A stretch of 64,000 nucleotides of DNA from Lactarius indigo (Eukaryota; Basidiomycota; Agaricomycetes; Russulales; Russulaceae). Location of the stretch: contig JAFKAC010000102.1 of NCBI GenBank assembly GCA_025766275.1, positions 1 to 64,000 of the forward strand, given 5' to 3'. Positions 23,934 through 34,559 of the stretch are shown here, in pieces. The stretch's first letter is position 1. Each line of letters starts with the position of its first letter. The notes below the pieces were generated by a model. That model did not search any database and had not been told where the DNA came from. It saw only the letters and a list, made by a program, of their open reading frames with translations. The translations under genes were made by a program, and so were the position numbers.

Positions 23934-26900
23934 ATGCTCGTTACAATCGACCAAGTCTCTAACCAGTCATTTGACTACATTATCATTGGTGAGTTATTTC
24001 CCCCGAGTTGTCTACACGGATTTTCTCATGAATAATTTAGGCGGAGGAGTACGGTCGTTTCACAGCCCAGACTGGCCCTTGAGCTCACGTTCTGTTGTAG
24101 ACAGCTGGCCTCGTCGTTGCAGCGCGCCTGTCCGAGGACCCCTCTGTGTCTGTTCTGGTATTAGAAGCAGGGTCTCCCAATCTGAACGACCCCGCCATTC
24201 GTATGTGCGATTTCATTTTTCTACCGAACCATATTGAGCCGTGCTACGCGCGTAGTCACTACGGCAAGGTTTGGGTCCCACTTTCGTAATCCACAGTATG
24301 ATTGGGCATTTACCACGGTGGGCGGATTGTTCCCAGTCCCTCTGCGCTCTAATGCCGCCGCGTAGGTGCCTCAAACAAACGCTAATGGGAAGATCGCGTA
24401 CTGGGGTCGGTATGTCTGGTCTCAGTTTTGTGACGCATAGTGTCATAGTTGCTCACTCTGGTGTAGAGGAAAGGGCCTGGGAGGAAGTTCGGGGATCAAC
24501 TTTTTCCAATTCCATCCCCCCTCCCGAGCAGATATAGATGGTGCGCAAATCGGTCCGGTGGCGGCGAGCGAATTGCGCTGATCCGACACACATAGCATTC
24601 GAAAAGCTGGGGAACAAAGGATGGAACTGGGAGACGCTGAAGCCGTACTTCAAGAAGGCGGAGCATTTTCTTCCTCCCAGTGTAGTAAAGGACGATGTGA
24701 CAACCTTTGATGTGCAGCAGCATGGGCTGGAGGGTGCGTCACGCTTAGTGTTTTTACTTGCAAATTTATCGATCCCTTACTTAGGTCCACTGGAAGTGTC
24801 ATATCCTGTCTTACCATCTGGCCTCGAGAAGCGCTTTGTTGAGGCAGCGAAGACACTCGGGGTCAATCTTGTTTCAGAACCTGCGCGTACTTTTCTCTAT
24901 AGCCGACAATACATAATAGCTGACTTTACATTAGTTTGCCGGAAACGTAAGCCGAACATCGTCATGAAGATATTGGTGCCTGATCTCGTATTCCCTCTCC
25001 CTAGACTTCGGGGATTTGGGCGACCCCTGTCACGATTCGCCCCGAGTCGCGAACTCGTTCTTATGCTGCCAACGTCAGTTACGGGTGTCGTGTGTTTCCG
25101 AGATGGGTTCATCTTACCCCTTCCACCAAAGATGTACTATGAACCAAATGCCTCACGGAGTAACTTATCTGTACTGACCTCCGCTCATGTGGCGAGAATC
25201 TCGCTATCCAAAGGCTCTGACGGGGCGACAGCTAAGGGCGTGACTTTCATTCACGATGGAAAGGAGTACCAAGCGCTCGTTAACAAGACCGTCGTCCTAT
25301 CTGCCGGGTGAGTAATCCGTGCTGTGCAGAGGGCGCAAGCCGACTTACTATCAGGCTACCTTCAGAGCAGTCCTTTCCCCGCAGGTAACACCGCAAGCCT
25401 TCCTATCAGGGCATGGTGCTTAGCGAAGTTATAGGTTTTAGAGCTTTCAGGCATTGGCGACCCTGATGTGTTACGGAAGGCCGACGTTGAGGTGGTAGTG
25501 GATCTTCCAGGCGTCGGGAATAACATCCAGGAACACGTGAACTCCGCCGTGTCTCAAAGTACGCCATCGCATCTAGAATCCTTCTAGCTCGACGCTGAGG
25601 ACTTGAGCAGAGGTCAAGGAAGAGTTTGAAGAGAGCTACATGTCATTCGATTGCTTGAGGAACCCAGATGAGCTTCAGAAGCAAACGGAGCTCTAGTGAG
25701 TGCCCCAACTACCGCCCATATCTCTCATTTTGTTGAAGAGGGTTCCCAAGCCGCGCGGGGGAAACGACGGTGTTCGACATGGCGATCAACCTCATGTCGT
25801 TTGTACCTCTTTCTACCATCACCCCCGAAGCCCAGGCTTTGCAGGACAAATACCTCGCACCCATTCGAGCTCGTATCGACTCTGGGGACTACCCACCCGG
25901 ATTGCGAAAGCAGTACGAAGTGCAGCTCGAGCATATCAAAGCGCAGATTCCGAGCTGCGAGTTCATGTTCGTACAGGCCTGTAGTGTCATGAGACGTAAG
26001 TGCAGACGAGACGACCTAGGTTGGCCCAGTTTGTTCACCCCAACGCCGAACAAGCCGTCCAGAATGCCCCAGGGAAATATGTAGCCGCCGGGTGTATGAT
26101 TAATCACCCTCTATCCCGTGGCTCCATTGTGCGCGTCTACTTCCTCTTCTCATTAGGTGCGGAATACTTACTCCCGTCCCCGCTTTTAAGCACATCAAGT
26201 CCAACGATCCTCTCGAGCCGCCGGCAATAGACCCACACTATTTTGAAGAGGAGTACGGTAAATGTCACCACTCGCGTGACCTCGACGCGAACAATCTGTT
26301 TATTTTGACCACCCAGATATCCGCTCTTTTGCGGAGACGTTCAAGTTCTGCCGCCGCCTTGTACAACAGGAACCCCTAAAGAGTATTTTTGCAGGAAAGT
26401 CCTCATTTCATGGCGTCATCTTGGGTTGTGGCTGATCTACGACCGTTTCTTGCTTTAGAAGGAGAAGTATATCCTGGATCGTCTGTACAAACGGATGAGC
26501 AGATAATCGGTAAGCAGGAACAATGATCTGACGTCACGTGCATCGAATTCCTATATGTCGTCACCTAGATAGCCTGAAAAGCAACTTCGCTACGACCTTC
26601 CGTGCGCTTCCCTACTAATCACATTTTCCCCAAATTACCATTAGTTTTTTTTTTTAGATACCGTCGGGTCGTGTTCCATGCTTCCCCTAGAAGACGGCGG
26701 AGTCGTGGACAACAAGTTGAAAGTGAGTTTTCTGGTTGTGGTCACCGTGACTTTGCTGGCAAGTTGGCGATAACACACTCGTAGGTATATGGCACGACGA
26801 ATCTCTACGTCATAGACCTTTCGATCATCCCGCTTCACATTGGAGCCCATACGCAGGGTGAGCATGGCTTACCGTATTCCCACCAACAAGATGCGCTAAT

Positions 26901-27041
26901 CACTTGTCGCCCAATCAGCGACCGTCTATGCAATCGGGGAACTGGGTAAGTGTCTACAGCCCAAGATGGCGGTGAGGAACTGACAGCCCGGCTGAACGAT
27001 TTCAAGGTGCCGACATCATCAGAGGTCGCGTCAACTTCTGA
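23934..27041 (+). CDS. GMC-family oxidoreductase, aryl-alcohol-oxidase-like
   Basis: A gene with very many introns (about 17) that can be read intact from ATG 23934 to TGA 27039-27041. The FAD-binding N-terminus reads FDYIIIGGGTAGLVVAARL, interrupted by introns so that the middle of the glycine motif is an 8-nt exon (24041-24048). It continues with SVLVLEAGSPNL, FGSHFRNPQYDWAFTTVPQ (across introns) and the GMC signature GRGKGLGGSSGINFFQFH (about 24470-24520). Later blocks are VTFIHDGKEYQALVNKTVVL, ELSGIGDPDVLRKADVEV, PGVGNNIQEHVN, YPPGLRKQYEVQLEHIKAQI, DPHYFEEEY and FHTVGSCSMLPLEDGGVV with the active-site His. It ends SIIPLHIGAHTQATVYAIGE and ADIIRGRVNF. GMC alcohol oxidases use FAD and O2 to oxidise alcohols to aldehydes and H2O2. 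No signal peptide is visible, so the protein may be intracellular. Its place beside terpene synthases suggests possible tailoring. Confidence 0.85.
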
Positions 27042-27208
27042 AATGCCTATTTGAACCTCAACGGATCCAAACTGTCCTGGCGATTTCCCTACTTGGGGGG
27101 TGGTGCTTGTTTTACTGTCACCCCTGTTTGGGGGATGTATATTTAGGTTTAGTGTTCCAAAATTACAGAACTGTGGCAAGCTGCGCCGCTTCTTGTTCCT
27201 TTACCACC

Positions 27209-28114
27209 ATGTCCTCCTCAGAGCACATCCCTTCCCCTGCTCCCCAGCGGGTTCCCCCTTTGTCCTCTGGCCCCCCACTCACTTCCAGCAGACCTGGCCG
27301 ACCTGCTGCGAAGTGGAGGGCTAAAAGCAATCGGTCTCATCCTGCAGGTGTCGACTTATCGGTCTTCGACATCCTCAACACCTTCCATCGTCGTTGGTTC
27401 CTCTCCAGGCCCAACCTCTTGGCTAACACCATCTCTGCTCAAAAGGTGGAGGACGGAAACATTTCCTGGGTGGAGTTTTCTCCCCCATACCACTCCCACC
27501 TGGTCAAGAGCGCTGTTGCCCTTGTACCTCACCCTGTTCACACGGTGAAAAAGGTGATGTTTGTGTATATTTTGGAGTTTCTCAACAGAGAGGGAAATCT
27601 AGCCTTCTTCGAACTCCAGAAGGGTTTAGGCCGCAAGGCCAATAATTCCCAGAAGGAGAAGGGGCGGCTTGCACGGAAGCGGAGCCGTGCTGCCAAGCGT
27701 GAGAGGGAACGTGAGGCTGCGAAAGCAGCTAACCTACCCCCATGTGAGCGGCAATGTGATGGATGCGGACGCAAGTTCGAGACCCACAAAACTGCCAAGT
27801 GGCACAAGTGCACTGCGACCAAAGTGATGTCGGTGTCAGAGGAGTTTGCTATGAAAGCGGCTGAGTTTTTAACACGCTCGGCCAAGCCGAACAAGCCGGC
27901 TGCGATTTTCCTTCCCCACTGGCCCACTGACCTAACAAACAGAGACGTCTCACCCCCGGTCACTGGGGACTCGAGGGAAGAATGGCGGTGGGCGGCTGTA
28001 CCCCCAGGTGGCAGCGAGGCATCCAGATGGCTTCCTTGTAAGAATCACGACGATTTCCGGGCCATTAAACACCTTGAGACGACAGGTTGGATTTTTACCT
28101 TATGGTCGGGTTAG
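27209..28114 (+). CDS. Intronless orphan protein with AT-hook-like and C2HC-type motifs, 301 aa
   Basis: A single uninterrupted frame runs from ATG 27209 to 28114; in-frame sequence extends upstream to 27107. The N-terminus is Pro/Ser-rich with an AT-hook-like SRPGRPAAKW. The middle has a well-formed globular-looking segment (FDILNTFHRRWFLSRPNLLA, then VKKVMFVYILEFLNREGNLA). A highly basic stretch (KGRLARKRSRAAKREREREA) follows, then a zinc-binding-like CDGCGRKFETHKTAKWHKC. The C-terminal part is rich in Trp and Pro. Lack of introns, in a genome where nearly every gene is intron-rich, suggests retroposition, a transposable-element-derived gene or a young gene. I recognise no family. The basic and finger motifs suggest nucleic-acid binding, which is inference. 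Confidence 0.55.
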   Translation: MSSSEHIPSPAPQRVPPLSSGPPLTSSRPGRPAAKWRAKSNRSHPAGVDLSVFDILNTFHRRWFLSRPNLLANTISAQKVEDGNISWVEFSPPYHSHLVKSAVALVPHPVHTVKKVMFVYILEFLNREGNLAFFELQKGLGRKANNSQKEKGRLARKRSRAAKREREREAAKAANLPPCERQCDGCGRKFETHKTAKWHKCTATKVMSVSEEFAMKAAEFLTRSAKPNKPAAIFLPHWPTDLTNRDVSPPVTGDSREEWRWAAVPPGGSEASRWLPCKNHDDFRAIKHLETTGWIFTLWSG

Positions 28115-29175
28115 AACCTCCCCCCGATTTTCTCTGATACAACTCTGTCCTGTAACTACAACGGTTTGTTATGATAAAGTGTGTCGGGTCCCCCTCGGGG
28201 GGCTGAGAGCTTTAAGCGTACCAGGAGTGGGCCGCGGAGTGGGAGAAGAGGCGGGGAGATATCCGCGCAGGACACAGGGTGGCAGGTTTTGCGGACCTAA
28301 TCACGCTCACCAAACCATCAGACGGCAATAACCACCCCCTTTGGTTGGCAGAAACCGACTGCGAGAGGGACGGTAGGGGGGGGGAAGACGAGGAAAGCCC
28401 TACTATTCACAAGGCGTACTTCGAGAGGCACGCCTTCAGCGTAGTCAAGTACGGCCGCGTCATTTCCTGCAACAAACACCTATCTTCTAATAAGAAGAAC
28501 GCCTTCCCTTTCCTAACATTTCTGCAGGAAACCCGCGCACTCTCCAGGCGCGAACCCAGTCCATACGCTTACATGCCACCCGAACCTGGCTGAAGGCAGC
28601 ACGCAACCTATAATGAAACTCTAGGCGTCTGACGCCAGGTATCAACCTCTCTGCATCATTGCCAAGGAATAGGCACAACCCGTTGGATACCTGATGAACG
28701 CGAGCTTAAGGGCCCGCAATCTTTTAATATTACCACTTAGTACATGCGCTACAAATGTAGTCTCGGTTATGACCGGTCTGTACCCATGGTACGCTCCTCG
28801 GGATATAAACGATTCAAAAAAAAAAAAAAAACCGTGGCAAGCTGAGCTACGACCACCACCTCAGGGTATCATGACGCTGCGCATATTTAGTTCCAGTCCA
28901 TGCGCTACGTTGTCGTCAAGTTTCCACGAGCGACGAGGCCAGTGCTTCTGCCCGCAAGTGTATCAAGTTTTGCACCCTTCGGGCTAAACTCGGACCCGGC
29001 GCCTGAGGCGTGAGCGACACTGGACTGACCCTGGGGGGCTGTGATCTGCCTGACCATTTTCGGGTAGGGGAACCTTAAAGTTCACTGGCAGGTGTTTCCA
29101 AGGATGATCAATGCAATATACCTATTAAATAGTAGTCTGCGAAAAGGAATAACTAGAGGTGTATCTACCCGTCTA
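28115..29175. other. Gene-free spacer between the orphan gene and terpene synthase copy 1
   Basis: No intact gene. A short plus-strand frame at 28279-28593 has no recognisable domain. An A-tailed repeat occupies 28603-28831, and from about 28920 the sequence resembles the 3' flank of terpene synthase copy 2. Confidence 0.4.
28603..28831 (+). repeat. A-tailed dispersed repeat, copy A
   Basis: About 229 bp ending in a 16-nt poly(A) run (28816-28831). Its reverse complement closely matches 31790-32016: shared strings include GGCGTCTGACGCC (left) versus GGGCGTCAGACGCC (right), TTGCCAAGGAATAG and the TAATATTACCAC block. The 3' poly(A) and lack of coding capacity suggest a SINE-like or other retroposed element. 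No clear target-site duplication was found. Confidence 0.6.
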
Positions 29176-30460
29176 CTAGTACATCGAAGCACTGGATCCA
29201 GCCATCATCGGCGTGACGTCCGGTCTGCTCGACCTCGGAAGTAAAGTCACCAGTCGATGCTTTTGTATTTCTAGACCCTTCTTCCCAAAGTATCTCTCCG
29301 ACTCGAACGACCAGCAGTCGTGCCCGCGAATCCAGTGACCCAGTCTCTCAGCAAAAGCGGTGACAACGGGGTCCATATCGGGTCCCCAGGAAGGTAGCAT
29401 CCGATATTGGGCCTGGAACCTGGATAAAACGACTCGATTGTATTTCGCGAGCCAGTCCAGTGCCCCGTCTAAGTCTACACCTTGTTCGTTCATGACGACA
29501 GTGAGGATGTTGTGACCGCCGTGTCCCGCAGCTTGCTCATTATTGTAAGAATAAAGATCCTGATTCACGTCATGGGAGGGTCAGAACGGCCAAAACATAG
29601 CCAAGAGCGGGTAGACAGATACGCACGTTGGTAAGCACAACGGAATCTGCGGCCAGAGCAACGAGCGATTCCATCGCAGGGTGTGTCATGATTTCGTCCG
29701 GGATATCCAGGCCCAGCTCCACGGAAAAGAATGAAGCACATGCGCCGGCGGTGAGCCTCCTGAGCTCGAGATAGTCTGCAGTGCCGCGGACGCGGCCGGC
29801 ATTCCGGTCGGAGGCCTCGTCAATTACTGCGTAGACATATGCAGCGAATGATTTGAGGAATCGTCTCTGAGCTGCCTCGCTCGCAACTTTGATCGCACGT
29901 AGCCAGAATCTATCAATATAATCAGTCACGAGATATAGACGGCAAGGCAGTACGCGCGGAGAAGGGGGACGCACTGTCGTGTGATCTCTCCGAGCTTCGA
30001 CTCGCCTTGTGGACGTTCCTTGTGAGGGTTTCTGAGAGCATCCATGACCATATCTGCGCAGCCACGAGCGCCGTCTTCGTCGAGCTTGTCGGTGTACTCG
30101 TCGTAGATGAAAAAGAGTACCATTAGATCACAGGAGACACGGAGACAATCTAGTAGGAATATTATTAAGGTATCTCCGACCCGCAGAACGTTTGTGGCAA
30201 ACCTTTATCGAGTAAAGGATATCCAAGGGAACTGAGAAGAGCTATGCGCGTGTTTAGTCATGAATTAAACTGGGAACAGGTACCTTCTCACCGAAATCGC
30301 ATCGGTCGAATGACCTCTGTGACTTGGCATCGAGGGCCTCAAAGCCACGGAGCCATTCGTCGGACTCTGGCTTTGCCTCTTCGTAATGCTTGTTCAAGAG
30401 TCTGGGCCAAGGCCACTGGGCGACGAGGTCAGGGAGATAGAATTGAGGAAGTCCGGACAT
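29176..30460 (-). CDS. Sesquiterpene synthase, copy 1
   Basis: Five exons (30460-30292, 30241-30203, 30149-29975, 29909-29627, 29559-29176) join to 1050 nt, giving 349 residues, a normal length for basidiomycete sesquiterpene synthases. The N-terminus [19 protein letters not shown] and the exon pattern resemble the protoilludene-synthase-type clade. The metal-binding motif DEYTD lies at residues 86-90. The NSE triad NDLYSYNNE at 222-230 is split by the last intron. The C-terminal Arg-Tyr pair (SERYFG) is at 311-312. These residues bind Mg2+ and diphosphate and trigger ionisation of farnesyl diphosphate in a class I reaction in the cytosol. The gene is intact. The product cannot be predicted from sequence alone. 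Compared with copy 2 it has a longer C-terminal tail (ending AGSSASMY). Confidence 0.92.
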
Positions 30461-30541
30461 CGATTATTAGAGATAGACGAGGAAGTGAGCGTTTGAAGGT
30501 CTGGTGAGGCCGCTGTACAGTGAGGAGTGGCCCGGGGGACT

Positions 30542-30547
30542 TATATA
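30542..30547 (-). promoter_or_regulatory. TATA box of terpene synthase copy 1
   Basis: TATATA lies about 85 bp upstream of the start codon. A TATA-like box at a similar distance is present upstream of all four synthases. Confidence 0.5.
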
Positions 30548-30620
30548 CCCCAGGCTAAGAACGTCATTGGTGGCCTGGCCAGGAGACACGCGCATCGAAA
30601 ATTGTGCGGATTCCAGTGTA

Positions 30621-32743
30621 ATCGCAACGCTCCGGGGGTTACAGCAAACCACAACGAGATAGGCCCTTTGCGTCCAGATTAGGGTAGAAGGCTGTGATTG
30701 AATGTGTATACAGTACCGAAGTGGCACAAAGGAAACAGGATAACGATTTAATAACCCCAAATTATGCGACATAACCTAACTATAAGCTCCGCCATTGAAT
30801 CCTAGAATCCGCTTTATGTGTTCCCGGGCGAGGGGCCTGTCTCGGTGGATTTTTCTGTAGAATATAGGCGTTCCACTGTCCGCGGATATGAACGCACGAT
30901 CGTGTCAACTTGAAACCTTCATAGGAAAGAACTCGTACCGCCGAAACAAGAGCAGTGAACTAATCTGTCTCACCCCCAATCCTCGCAAAGATCTACACTG
31001 CAGCCAGTATCGACGGTCCGGTCTCACCCAGACTTAGAAAATGTTATCCATGAACAGTGGTCGAAGGTAACTCTAAACAGGTTCAATAGACGCAATCGCC
31101 GGGGGGGGGGGGTGGGGGGGGTGATCGGCGCGTATGTGGCGATAGCTTAGCTTCGGAAGAAGTCAGGGCAGAAGAATAATGAAAATCCCTACAATCATGA
31201 TATGGGAACAGAGCTGCCTGATCGACGATCGCTGAGTGGTCAGCACTACACAGCCCTATTTTTGCTAGCCGGCCCGGCTACAGTTGGAATCATCTTACCG
31301 ATCAGATGCCGGAGACCTTCCTTTTGGCGCTCTTGCTGTGATACTCATTGTATAGTACCGGATCGAAGCTAGTGCCGAGTTGGCAACTTTGTTCAGGACA
31401 TTGACCTTCGTCTTGAATTCAGGCGCGCGCGTTAATCACGCTTCGAGGCTGTGTGATGGAGGGCTCCTGTCAAGCCTGTCAGGGCTCAGGGTTCAGGGCT
31501 ACCCTACTACGAATGGACAATTAGGAATCCCCGACACCGTACACAGCAGCCCGAGGCAGGTTCTAGGGTGATTATATTCACCGGCTGAAAGATAAATCAC
31601 ACAGTGCGATTTGGCGAGAAACAAACCCAAGATGCGTGCTATCATTATGTATGTCGATACACTAACCTCGCCTTCGTAACTCCTACTTTGAGCATTGTTC
31701 GGAGATACTTGGCCACGGGTGGAACGTTCCTTGTATCACCTGATTACGAAAGGCAGTAGTTCTCATTCATTCGAGTGTCTAATAGAGTATTTTTTTTTCT
31801 TTTTGTTTGAATCATTTATATCCCGGGATGCGCACCCGGTCATAGCCGAGACTACATATGAGGCGCATGTACTGAGTGGTAATATTAAAAGATTGCGGAT
31901 CCTTAAGCCCGCATTCATCTGGCATCCAACCGGTTGTGGCTATTCCTTGGCAATAATGCGGGGAGATTGGCACCGGGCGTCAGACGCCTATCATATAGTT
32001 TCGTTATAGGTCGCGTGTTTGTCTAGTACAGTAGGCGCTATCATGGCTGGGTAGTAAGTGGTGTATTTGAAGAAGAAAAAGGGCGCTCAGGCCCTACATA
32101 CACGAGATCTGCCGCCATTACCGGGAATCGCGATGAGAACAGCACTGTAAAATTAGCTTCAGTCAAACCCATAAATGAAGGTATAGAGCCCTCGAAGATA
32201 AAGGGAAATATCCGGGTGGTGTATCTCCATTCCGTAATCACGTACGTGTATGTGCACTGTCAGATTACCATATTTGTGACTTTTTTTCTTTTTCTGATGG
32301 TGGCAAGTCGGAAATTCCTTCCTCATCGTTTCGGTTTCCGGACACGATAGGACACTCAGCCGACAAGAGAGTTTTTGCGCTGCCAGTAATACGTCATTCT
32401 AAAAGGCTCCTCAGGCTTGTCGATAGAAGTTTTGGTCCACATGCTACACATTAGTACCGTCGCAGCCAAGCCACGAGGCCAGGGCGTCTCCCCGTGTCAA
32501 ATTTTGCAGCCTTCGATCCGGACTCGGAACCTATAGGCTGATACTGGCTCCGAGTCTGCAGGAGTTCTGCAGGAATGCTATGAGACCGGGTCGAACGTTT
32601 TTGGGAAGCGCTCAAAGCGCTCAGAGTTCACTGGCAGGTGGTCCCAAGAGTGTTCTATTCAATATGCCATTGAATAGTAAGTCAGTCTAAAAAACGAACA
32701 ACGATTTAGCAGATTGATCTGTCTAGATTTTAATACTAATAAG
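30621..32743. other. Gene-free spacer between terpene synthase copies 1 and 2
   Basis: No gene recognised. It contains a long G run (31101-31121, twelve G, one T, then eight G) and the inverted A-tailed repeat. Short islands still resemble the region right of copy 2: the CGTTCCACTG string at about 30870 and 34232, the GACCTTCG string at about 31403 and 34768, and GGGCGCTCAGGCCCT at 32080 against a similar GGCGCTCATGCCCT at 35052. Confidence 0.45.
31790..32016 (-). repeat. A-tailed dispersed repeat, copy B (inverted relative to copy A)
   Basis: This is the reverse complement of the repeat at 28603-28831, with its poly(A) tail read as a T-rich run at 31790-31807. The corresponding position in the duplicated flank right of copy 2 (about 35030-35050) lacks this sequence, which fits a later insertion into unit A. 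Confidence 0.6.
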
Positions 32744-34028
32744 TCAAAGCACGGGTTGAGCCATCATTGGTGTCACGTCCGCTCTGCTCGACCTCGGAAG
32801 TAAAGTCACCACTCGGTGCTTCTGTATTTCTGGTCCCTTCTTCCCAAAGTATCTCTCCGCCTCGAACGACCAGCAGTCGTGCCCGCGAATCCAGTAACCC
32901 AGTCTCTCAACGAAGGCGGTGACAATGGGATCCATATCGGGTCCCCAGGAAGGTAGCATCCGATATTGGGCCTGGAACCTGGATAAAACGACTCGGTTGT
33001 ATTCCGCGAGCCAGTCCAGTGCCCCGTCTAAGTCCACACATTTTTCGTTCATGACAACAGTGAGGATGTTGTGCCCATCGTGCCCTGCAGCTTGTTCGAT
33101 GTTATAAGAATATAGATCCTGAATCCCGTCATGGGTGGTCAGACTGGTCCACACACATCCAGGAGAGATGGATACGCACATTTGTGAGTATAAGGGCATC
33201 TGCGGCCAGGCCAAGGAGAGAATCTATCGCGGGATGCGACATGATCCCGTCCGGGATGTCTAGACCCAGCTCCACGGGAAAGAATGAAGCATGTATGGCC
33301 GCGGTGAGTCTCCTGAGTTCAAGATAGTCTGTGATGCTACGGACGCGGCCGGCGTTTCGGTCGGAGGCCTCGTCAATTACTGCGTAGACATATGCAGTGA
33401 ATGATTTGAGGAATCGTCTCTGAGCTGCCTCGCTCGCAACTTTGATCGCACGTAGCCAGAATCTACCCATACGCTCAGTCGCGGGGGTATAGAAGGCAAG
33501 ACAGTACGCGCGTAGAAAAGATAGACGTACTGTCGTGCGATCTCTCCCAGCTTCGACTCGCCTTGTGGACGTTCCTTATGAGGATTTCTGAGAGCATCCG
33601 TGACCATATCTGCGCACATACGAGCGCTGTCCTCGTCTAGCTTGTCTGTGTATTCGTCGTAAATGAAAAAGAATGCCATTAGATCACAGGAGACGCGGAG
33701 ACAATCTGGTAGTTGGGATTTTCAGGACATCTCAGGCCCGCAGAACGTCGGTAGCAAACCTTTATCGAGTAAAGGATGTCCAAGGGAACTGAGAAGCGCT
33801 ATGCCAGGTGCGCCTTTTCAGTTGTGAATTAAACTGGCTGGGAACAAGTACCCACTCACCGAAATTGCATTGGTCGAACGATCTTTGTGACTTGGCATCG
33901 AGGGCCTCAAAGCCACGGAGCCACTCGTCGGACTCTGGCTTTGTCTCTTCGTAGTTTTGGTTCAAGAGTCTGGGCCAGGGCCACTGAGCAAATAGGTCAG
34001 GGAGATAAAATTGAGGAAGTTCGGTCAT
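32744..34028 (-). CDS. Sesquiterpene synthase, copy 2
   Basis: Five exons (34028-33860, 33798-33760, 33705-33531, 33462-33180, 33118-32744) join to 1041 nt, giving 346 residues with the same intron positions and phases as copy 1. Motifs are intact: DEYTD at residues 86-90, NDLYSYNIE at 222-230 and AERYFG near 311. Differences from copy 1 are scattered substitutions (for example a Cys in the exon 5 segment [14 protein letters not shown]) and the C-terminal end ADVTPMMAQPVL. No stop codon or frameshift was seen. The high similarity, including flanking DNA, shows that this is the most recent duplication in the array. As a class I enzyme it should cyclise farnesyl diphosphate; whether its product differs from that of copy 1 cannot be read from sequence. 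Confidence 0.92.
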
Positions 34029-34115
34029 CGTTTATCCGTTACAAATAAGGACGTGAACGTTTGATGGTCTGGTGAGGCCTTGAGCAAGTGAGGAGTGGCG
34101 ACTTCTTGGGGAATT

Positions 34116-34121
34116 TATATA
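34116..34121 (-). promoter_or_regulatory. TATA box of terpene synthase copy 2
   Basis: TATATA lies about 90 bp upstream of the start, in the same sequence context (followed by CCCCAGG on the plus strand) as the box of copy 1. Confidence 0.5.
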
Positions 34122-34492
34122 CCCCAGGTTAAGACCGTCATTAGTGGCCAGAGGTAGGCGACCACAGCATCGCGCAATTGGTATGCGGATTCCACTGTAC
34201 GACCCCATGGCTCCGGCGGTGAAAATATTGACGTTCCACTGCCAAATACGAGTTAGTGGTGGTGGCAGCGTGTGCAAACCGACCTAGAATGCGGAACTTA
34301 GACTAACATACTTAGTTTGTCTCCCCAATCCAATCATCGCAAAGATCCTCCCGGCATCACATACAACCGAGGTATAAAATTGGCGATAGGAGGTATATAT
34401 GGACGAAGTCGGGGGCTAACAATCGTCCAAAGCCATCGTGGAGCTGTCGTGGAGCTGAGATCTAGCTGGGGCTCTGTCATTCGAGGCTTCGA

Positions 34493-34559
34493 CCGAGGAG
34501 GCAGCCGGGTTACTACTCTGTACAGCTTTTGGCTGTGCAGAGGAGTAACCCGGCCTCGG
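34493..34559. repeat. Long imperfect hairpin
   Basis: Left arm CCGAGG...CCGGGTTACT...CTCTGTACAG pairs with right arm CTGTGCAGAGGAGTAACCCGG...CCTCGG around a 7-nt loop (CTTTTGG), with a few mismatches. No coding function is apparent. It may be a remnant of a transposable-element end. Confidence 0.65.

Larger units (their letters stand above)
28920..30620. repeat. Segmental duplication, unit A (contains terpene synthase copy 1)
   Basis: The 3' flank, the whole gene and about 160 bp of 5' flank are repeated at about 32470-34202. Matching flank strings include CACTGGCAGGTG (about 29080 and 32628) and TATATACCCCAGG (30542 and 34116), followed by an AAG-CGTCATT block. Divergence is much higher in the flanks than in the exons. 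Confidence 0.7.
32470..34202. repeat. Segmental duplication, unit B (contains terpene synthase copy 2)
   Basis: Partner of unit A at about 28920-30620. The start codons of the two genes lie 3568 bp apart. Confidence 0.7.

Noticed and set aside
31101..31121. Long G run as a possible functional G-quadruplex
   Set aside because: Kept only as a simple repeat: it lies in gene-free spacer, and homopolymer runs are prone to sequencing error.
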